Shown here in pieces: positions 58,946 through 64,000 of a stretch of 64,000 nucleotides of DNA; the stretch's first letter is position 1, and each line of letters opens with the position of its first letter. Position numbers and translations under genes: made by a program. The stretch lies in NCBI GenBank assembly GCA_020744425.1, contig JAGMUV010000014.1, positions 930,001 to 994,000 of the forward strand, given 5' to 3'. The DNA comes from Dactylonectria macrodidyma (Eukaryota > Ascomycota > Sordariomycetes > Hypocreales > Nectriaceae). A model generated the notes under the pieces. That model made no database searches. It saw only the letters and a list, made by a program, of their open reading frames with translations, and was not told the DNA's origin.

Positions 58946-59432
58946 AGTCGGGAGGCGATGCTGGGCCGGGCCAGCTCCCAATGGATTACAGCGGGCGCGC
59001 GAGGGTTTGTTCGGGTGAAGCTCTCGCGGCACAATCTTGCGAGTTTCCACGGCTGTGAATGGTTGGCTGGCACCCGGACGGGCAGCAGGAGGACAGTGTG
59101 TACACGGTGTCAATACACTGTAACGGGTCTACAAATGTCTCATTGTGTTGCTGTCGGATTTGATCAAGCCCAATTAATATGAGGCCAACTTGGTCAAAGT
59201 AGTTATTATCCCAGGTCTACACGATTGGAGATTGTTGATCTTGAAAACATTGCCTATTTCAAGGCGAGGTATATCTGCCATTGTACAATACCTAAGGCAT
59301 TGCGTAAAGACAACAATTGTTGCATCGCTATAAAGAAGTGAACTTTGCCGTGACAAAGGCGTGCCCAAAAAAGACCCTGAACTCCTTCCTCCCCCCCTAG
59401 CCATATGGAGTCATCCTTGACAAAGAAAATAA
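58946..59432. other. Intergenic region between DHODH and the CFEM-like gene
   Basis: 487 bases between two minus-strand genes. It contains the DHODH promoter and the 3' end of the CFEM-like gene. Nothing else was seen. Confidence 0.5.
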
Positions 59433-60468
59433 TCATGTTGATCCCCTCCTTTCAACAGACGAGGCCGACTCGTCCTCACTCGAAACACGATTTGGACCAC
59501 CTGCTGGACCCACCTCAGCGCTCATCACCCTCGCTCCTCTGCCTGGTGGTCTTAATGCTGTCGTGGGGCTCAGGAATCGAGGTGATGGTAAGTCGGAGGC
59601 GACGCTCGTAGCTGTTGATACGCTTCTAAGTGACCCGGGTTTCTGTTTCACCGACTTCAGGTGCGAGATGCCACTCAACTCAGGCGTTCTCATATCCCCT
59701 CTCAGCTCTTCAACGTATGGTCGATCGCCTTCCATCTCGTATATCTCGCCCTTCTCGTTCATGTAGCCCATACCTCTCACCAATGCGGTTTCCTTGGCTT
59801 CTACTAGCTTCTCCTCTAGTTGCCGGCGCTTGTTCCGTTCTCGGATCCATAGGAATATTGACACGATGAGCAAGATCACCACGAGGCCGGCGCCGATGCC
59901 AATTCCGGCTTGTGCTCCGACAGAGAGTCCGGAAGGATCGTTTTCGGTTGCTTGATTTGATGCTGTATCGGTGCTTTTTGATGCCTCCTCATTGACGGAC
60001 GTGGACTCGAGGGAACTGGCAGAGGTGACAAAGGTGACAAGTGATGATGCCAAAGTCGAGGTGGTTTTGCTTAACGTAGTCTTGGTCGAAGTAGACTTGG
60101 TCTTCGTCGATGTGATTGTTGCTGATGCTGGCTCGATTGCCGTACCCGTTGGCTCCCAGTACTCCTTACAGACCGTCCAGTATCTATTCTCCATCTCTGT
60201 GAAGAATGCTTGTGAGCTGTAGTCACAGATGTGGGACCAAGGGTGACATACGGAACATCTCATCATCGGTGCATTCGACATCTAACTTTCGCTCTCGATT
60301 GTCTAGACATGTGTACATGGTGTCGACAATAGTTTGATGGTTGTTGGCATAACAGTAGCAGTCGTAATCGTCCACATCGCAGCCCGTCGCGGCGACTCCA
60401 TTTTGAAAACATCCGCTTACACACTCGGGGATCGAGGCGATCAGCTCTGCGGCGTTGGCATTGGCCAT
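59433..60468 (-). CDS. CFEM-like single-pass membrane protein
   Basis: Predicted 326 residues in two exons, 60468-60252 and 60196-59433 (55-nt intron, GTATGT..CAG). The N-terminal ~90 residues hold eight cysteines in a CFEM-like order: IPECVSGCF, TGCDVDDYDCYCYA, YTCLDN, VECTDDE and TVCKEYW. A Ser/Thr-rich stalk (TSTKTKSTSTKTTLSKTTST) leads to one membrane helix (GIGIGAGLVVILLIVSIFLWI), then a basic cytosolic tail of ~130 residues rich in Ser and Pro. Such proteins act as surface receptors or wall sensors. No signal peptide precedes the cysteines at this start. An in-frame ATG at 60645 would add 59 residues with hydrophobic stretches (LLLLTTYFEAVLCFIVHF) that might serve as a signal anchor, but its region also looks like a pyrimidine-rich leader. 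Confidence 0.8.
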
Positions 60469-61975
60469 GGTTGCTGAGTGAATACAAAAGAAAAATGGCG
60501 CCGGCGCCAGCACAAGAACTGGAGAACAAAGTTGATGAATGAGCGACTGAAGAAAATGAACAATGAAGCAGAGAACAGCTTCAAAGTACGTAGTAAGAAG
60601 TAAAAGAGACTCGAAGGTATCATAACAGTCGAGGCGCAGGGGCATGGCTGTTTATGGGGCCAGAAGGACCTCATTTTGATAGAAGATGATCGCACTAACA
60701 CCGGATGTTGTCATGGTCATCCAGGGATGCAACGCTCGACGACTTGACCCCTTGCCCTACGGACGTGCGACTGGGATATCTAAGCCAGGAAGAGCAAAGG
60801 CCCATCGAGAAACTTGGGCATCGCAGGGCTGGTGCGACAGCCGACCGGGCCCAATGCGCCCAAGAAGTGCGGCATCTCTCACGAAGTAGGATCGTAGCCC
60901 CGGGCGCCAAGGCTGCCCTTAAATCTTATTACATGGAACGCTCAACCCGCGGCTCGACCATTCAGGAGCCGCAAAATCTACGTTATTCCGCTTCATGAAC
61001 TAACTGGGTGCGGGAGGATCAGAGAGATGCGTCTGTGCAAGTCAACAGCAATCCTCTTGGTGTTTTGAGTGGCTGTTCCGGGCTGTTTCGAAGGTTATAC
61101 TATCTTCAACAAGCTTTAAGTTAAGCCAGGTTCGTTGTGCTGGGGTTCCATGTCAGCGCTCATTTGGGTTGTTGATTTTTTCCTTTTTTTTTTCCGGCGC
61201 TACATTTACCATGACTCGGTTGCGTCATGTAAAGTGATGCGCACTTCATAACTATGTAGTGCAATAGCCGTGTTAGCTGTCACATTGTTCATGAGGAGTT
61301 TCCATAATGACTACGTACTCGTGAATGAATTGAGCACCACTACAAGATAATTTCTACCAGGCTTCGATTGAAAGGTGCATACTCTATACTTACATATCCG
61401 TATTAAAACATGTCCATCCCTATGACGATGCTATTCATCAAAAAGACGGATGGTGGGGGCGAGACGGGATGCACAGACCAGGCTTAAAGAACGGCCTCGG
61501 TGAAAGTCGCTTGTGTCGGCTCTACGGATATCACTATCAATATGATCAGGACTCTGTTCCTGACTCAATTGCTGCGAACCGTGCCTCGATTTGGTGCGAG
61601 ATAAGAGTCCATCCGGGTAATATCGAATCCACCCGGAAGGTTGTCAAGGAGGATACTATGTTTTTAACAACAGCCGGTTTAGCATTCCGATGGATTTTTT
61701 TTTCTACGGCCAGCGCTAGGCGGATAAGACCGCCCGTAGTGAGAGCGATTGGCAGCTGCCCCCACTTGCCACCTGGCGAGTCGAATCGGCGAGTCCTGGC
61801 GAGGCCTGGGCCCTCGGCCTTGGTGGTGGCCACTCGGCGTTGGGGGGGAAAATAAATCTGGCAGCCCCAGCACGACCCGACCACACTGGCAAACGGACGT
61901 CGCAATTCAACCACCGCCCGGGGAATCTTCAATCTTCCTCTCCACGACATCTCACGACCACATCGCGACGCCATA
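60469..61975. other. Divergent intergenic region
   Basis: 1.5 kb between the CFEM-like gene and the gene at 61976. It includes a T-rich tract at about 61176-61193. Frames at 60705-60998, 61469-61855 and 61546-62076 overlap on both strands without domains. Confidence 0.45.
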
Positions 61976-62915
61976 ATGGATCCCGTAGCCCAGAAAATCA
62001 TCGAGGACATCATCATCAATGATATTATGGACGACGACAAGCGGGAAATGGCCGCTATCGCAACCGTCCTGACCATGGTACAAAATCAACAGAACCAGCA
62101 GCAGCATTCAGATGAGACCGAGGGCTCCGAAGAGGTATGAGAGCCCGGGAAACCAGAGATACTTGAACTTTCTGACACGGCTACAGTATGATTCAGAGTA
62201 CGACTCTCTAGAGGAGGACTCGGAGTATGTGGATGAGCCAAATAGCGCGCCTGTGCCTAAGCAGGTTGTCGGGCGTCAAGCAGACACAAGGAAGAGGAGC
62301 CACAGCCATTTGAAGGAAGAATCTCCATGTTCCATGCCCAAGGTTGACTCGCAAACTCAACTTGAACCCAGGAAACGGGTGTGTATGGACTCTCCATCAG
62401 GATCGGGGCCAAGCAGCGTGGCCGTCCCCATGCCCAAGTTGGTGGTGACGGAAAAGCCCAAACCACTTCTCACGCCCGCGCAAGCCATTTGCCAGCTGGA
62501 TTTCAAGGTCGCCGGGGCGTGGGACCTCGCGGCGGCCTTTTGCGACATCGGGGGACGGTTTGCACTCAACGCGACGGCGCAACATCTATCTATCGTCTGC
62601 GCGCGCCTGCGCTCCTGCGCCTCAGATGCGCGGCACTACAACAGCTTGAGCAACGCGGAAAAGGATCATTTACTCTGGCGGTGGATCAACATAGAGAGGC
62701 TGATTACCGAGTCAAAACGAGGAGAGATGACGATGCGAACCCTCCAAGGAAAAGTCGGCATGGCCAAGGATGTAAGGACGGCTCCGGTGCGCCCCCAGCC
62801 GACTGTCACAGACACGAGGCTGAAAGCGGCTTCCGTCAAAAGGATCGACGCGAAACCGCAGGGCAAACTGGAGGACAGGGTGAAGCTGTGGCTGAACGAC
62901 ATCAACGTGAACTAG
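61976..62915 (+). CDS. Unrecognised protein with an acidic linker and a helical C-terminal half
   Basis: Predicted 295 residues in two exons, 61976-62134 and 62187-62915 (52-nt intron, GTATGA..CAG). The first exon encodes a helix-like start (MDPVAQKIIEDIIINDIMDD) and a Gln-rich segment (VQNQQNQQQHSDE). An acidic tract (YDSEYDSLEEDSEYVDE) and a Ser/Lys/Pro-rich linker with a basic KRSHSH patch follow. From about residue 170 the sequence looks folded: AICQLDFKVAGAWDLAAAF, GGRFALNATAQHLSIVCARL, EKDHLLWRWINIERLI. The tail is basic. It could be a nuclear protein; I do not know the family. An in-frame extension beyond the stop is absent. Confidence 0.72.
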
Positions 62916-64000
62916 CCGCATGGGCGAGAATGCATGGGCGAGATGCAGGTGACGGCATGCAAGAGGTGCAGGAGGCAGTTGATATGGCGATATAATCACA
63001 GTACAGCACGACGTTTGAGACGAATACTGAGATACCCCCCCACCCCCCCGGAGCATATATGGACATGGATGTTACGACTCAGTTGGATAGACCCTAGCGA
63101 TTTGATATTTCTTGTGTATGTAGACTTGGATATGGAATGCGACGATAGTGTCCGAATGAAGAGATCTGAGATGGATCATGTAGCCACAGACCACACACGA
63201 ATGTCACAGCAGATGCACGACAACGTCGTAGGCGCGAACCAAAGCCGGAGGCGGCCACATTGACCAGGTTTCTCTTGAGAAATCTGCAGCCTAAGAACTG
63301 GCTAAGTAGACGTGACGCTTGAAACGCCATGCGTGTGGGCTGCGGGTGGCGAGACCATTTGAGCCGGGCGGCCCTCCAAGACAAGAATAGCAGCCCGGGC
63401 CAATTGGGGCGGAAGTTTCATCCACTGGTCTGATGCCCGACGGCCAGGTCTTGAGTTTGATGCCCCTAGCGAAGAAGGTGGAGAGTTCGGTTTCAATGAA
63501 TGGACTGTCGAAACGGAAGAGATGGAAGAATCGTTGGAGCGGAGATGTGGGCGAGGCTGCCTTGCGCTACGAGGCTCTGCCGTCATTGTCTCACCTCATC
63601 TTGATCTTGTGGGCGCTCCATCATGCGGGCGATCCAATGGTGACAGCTTCGGTGCAGTTGCAGGCTTGACGGCCCGTTCAGAGTACGAGTACGGTGGTGG
63701 GCTAGCTGGGGCTAGCTGGCAAGAAGCGCTGAAAGTGTGACAGGATGGGCCATGGGTTGGCAGGATTAGAGTACCCCCAAGGCGTTCCATGGGTGCCACA
63801 GCGGCAGGATAAAAAGGGTCCAGAATCAAGATCGAGACGGGAGGAAAAAAAGGCCCCCACGTCGATGGTGTCGTTCGGCTAGGCCCCATCGTGGCCGGAT
63901 CAAGCCACCACCATCCAGCTGGGATTCAGCTCGTGCTGCAATCGCCATGCAGGTGCTCAGGAAAGTGTGTGAGAACAGGTTGGTGGTGTGCGCGGCCAAG
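62916..64000. other. Right-edge intergenic region
   Basis: 1.1 kb with no domain-bearing frame. Open frames on both strands (63094-63889) overlap and stay below 100 codons. Near 63035 there is a C-rich run (ATACCCCCCCACCCCCCCGG) just past the presumed 3' end of the preceding gene. Confidence 0.45.

Overview
The window looks like nuclear chromosomal DNA of a filamentous ascomycete, most likely a sordariomycete. The evidence is many short GT..AG introns (mostly 48-65 nt), a Zn2Cys6 transcription factor, a Tri12-type MFS pump, a CFEM-like membrane protein, a cAMP-receptor-like GPCR and a nuclear tRNA-Tyr with a 14-nt intron. No operons, CRISPR arrays, rRNA or intact transposons were seen. Most gene models below were joined by hand from splice sites; in all fully joined models the exon lengths sum to a multiple of three.

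Layout. 1-9.2 kb: a flavin monooxygenase with a C-terminal DUF6314-like domain (-), an NmrA/SDR-like protein (+), a seven-helix receptor (-) and a hotdog thioesterase (+). 9.4-14.6 kb: a C2-domain protein (-) and a Tri12-type transporter (-). 14.6-18.5 kb: a 3.9-kb stretch without a recognisable gene. 18.5-31.3 kb, all on +: an FKBP with mitochondrial and cytosolic start codons, the ubiquitin E1, a glutathionyl-hydroquinone reductase (Ecm4/Gto2 type) and a disordered eIF4E-binding 4E-T-like protein. 32.4-36.8 kb (-): a Sec1/Munc18 protein and a G-patch protein. 37.2-44.1 kb: tRNA-Tyr (-), an F-box gene split into two overlapping frames (+), an Old Yellow Enzyme family oxidoreductase (+) and a Zn2Cys6 regulator (-) meeting tail to tail. 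45.8-53.9 kb: exonuclease V (-), a small F-box protein with a C-terminal membrane anchor (+) and a large copper-type P-type ATPase (-) with a long Cys-Cys repeat array. 54.7-64 kb: two unrecognised or coiled-coil proteins (+), class 2 dihydroorotate dehydrogenase (-), a CFEM-like single-pass membrane protein (-) and an unrecognised nuclear-looking protein (+).

The genes are mainly housekeeping (ubiquitin activation, protein folding, secretion, pyrimidine synthesis, DNA repair, translation control), mixed with redox, metal and transport functions. There is no polyketide, peptide or terpene synthase, so I do not call a biosynthetic cluster. The points most worth a second look are the Cys-Cys array of the copper ATPase, the FMO-DUF6314 fusion, the 6-nt first coding exon of the E1 gene with an open basic reading frame upstream, the eIF4E-binding motif found only after adding a short 5' exon, and the two genes with frame breaks (F-box at 37.8 kb, EXO5 at 47.1 kb).
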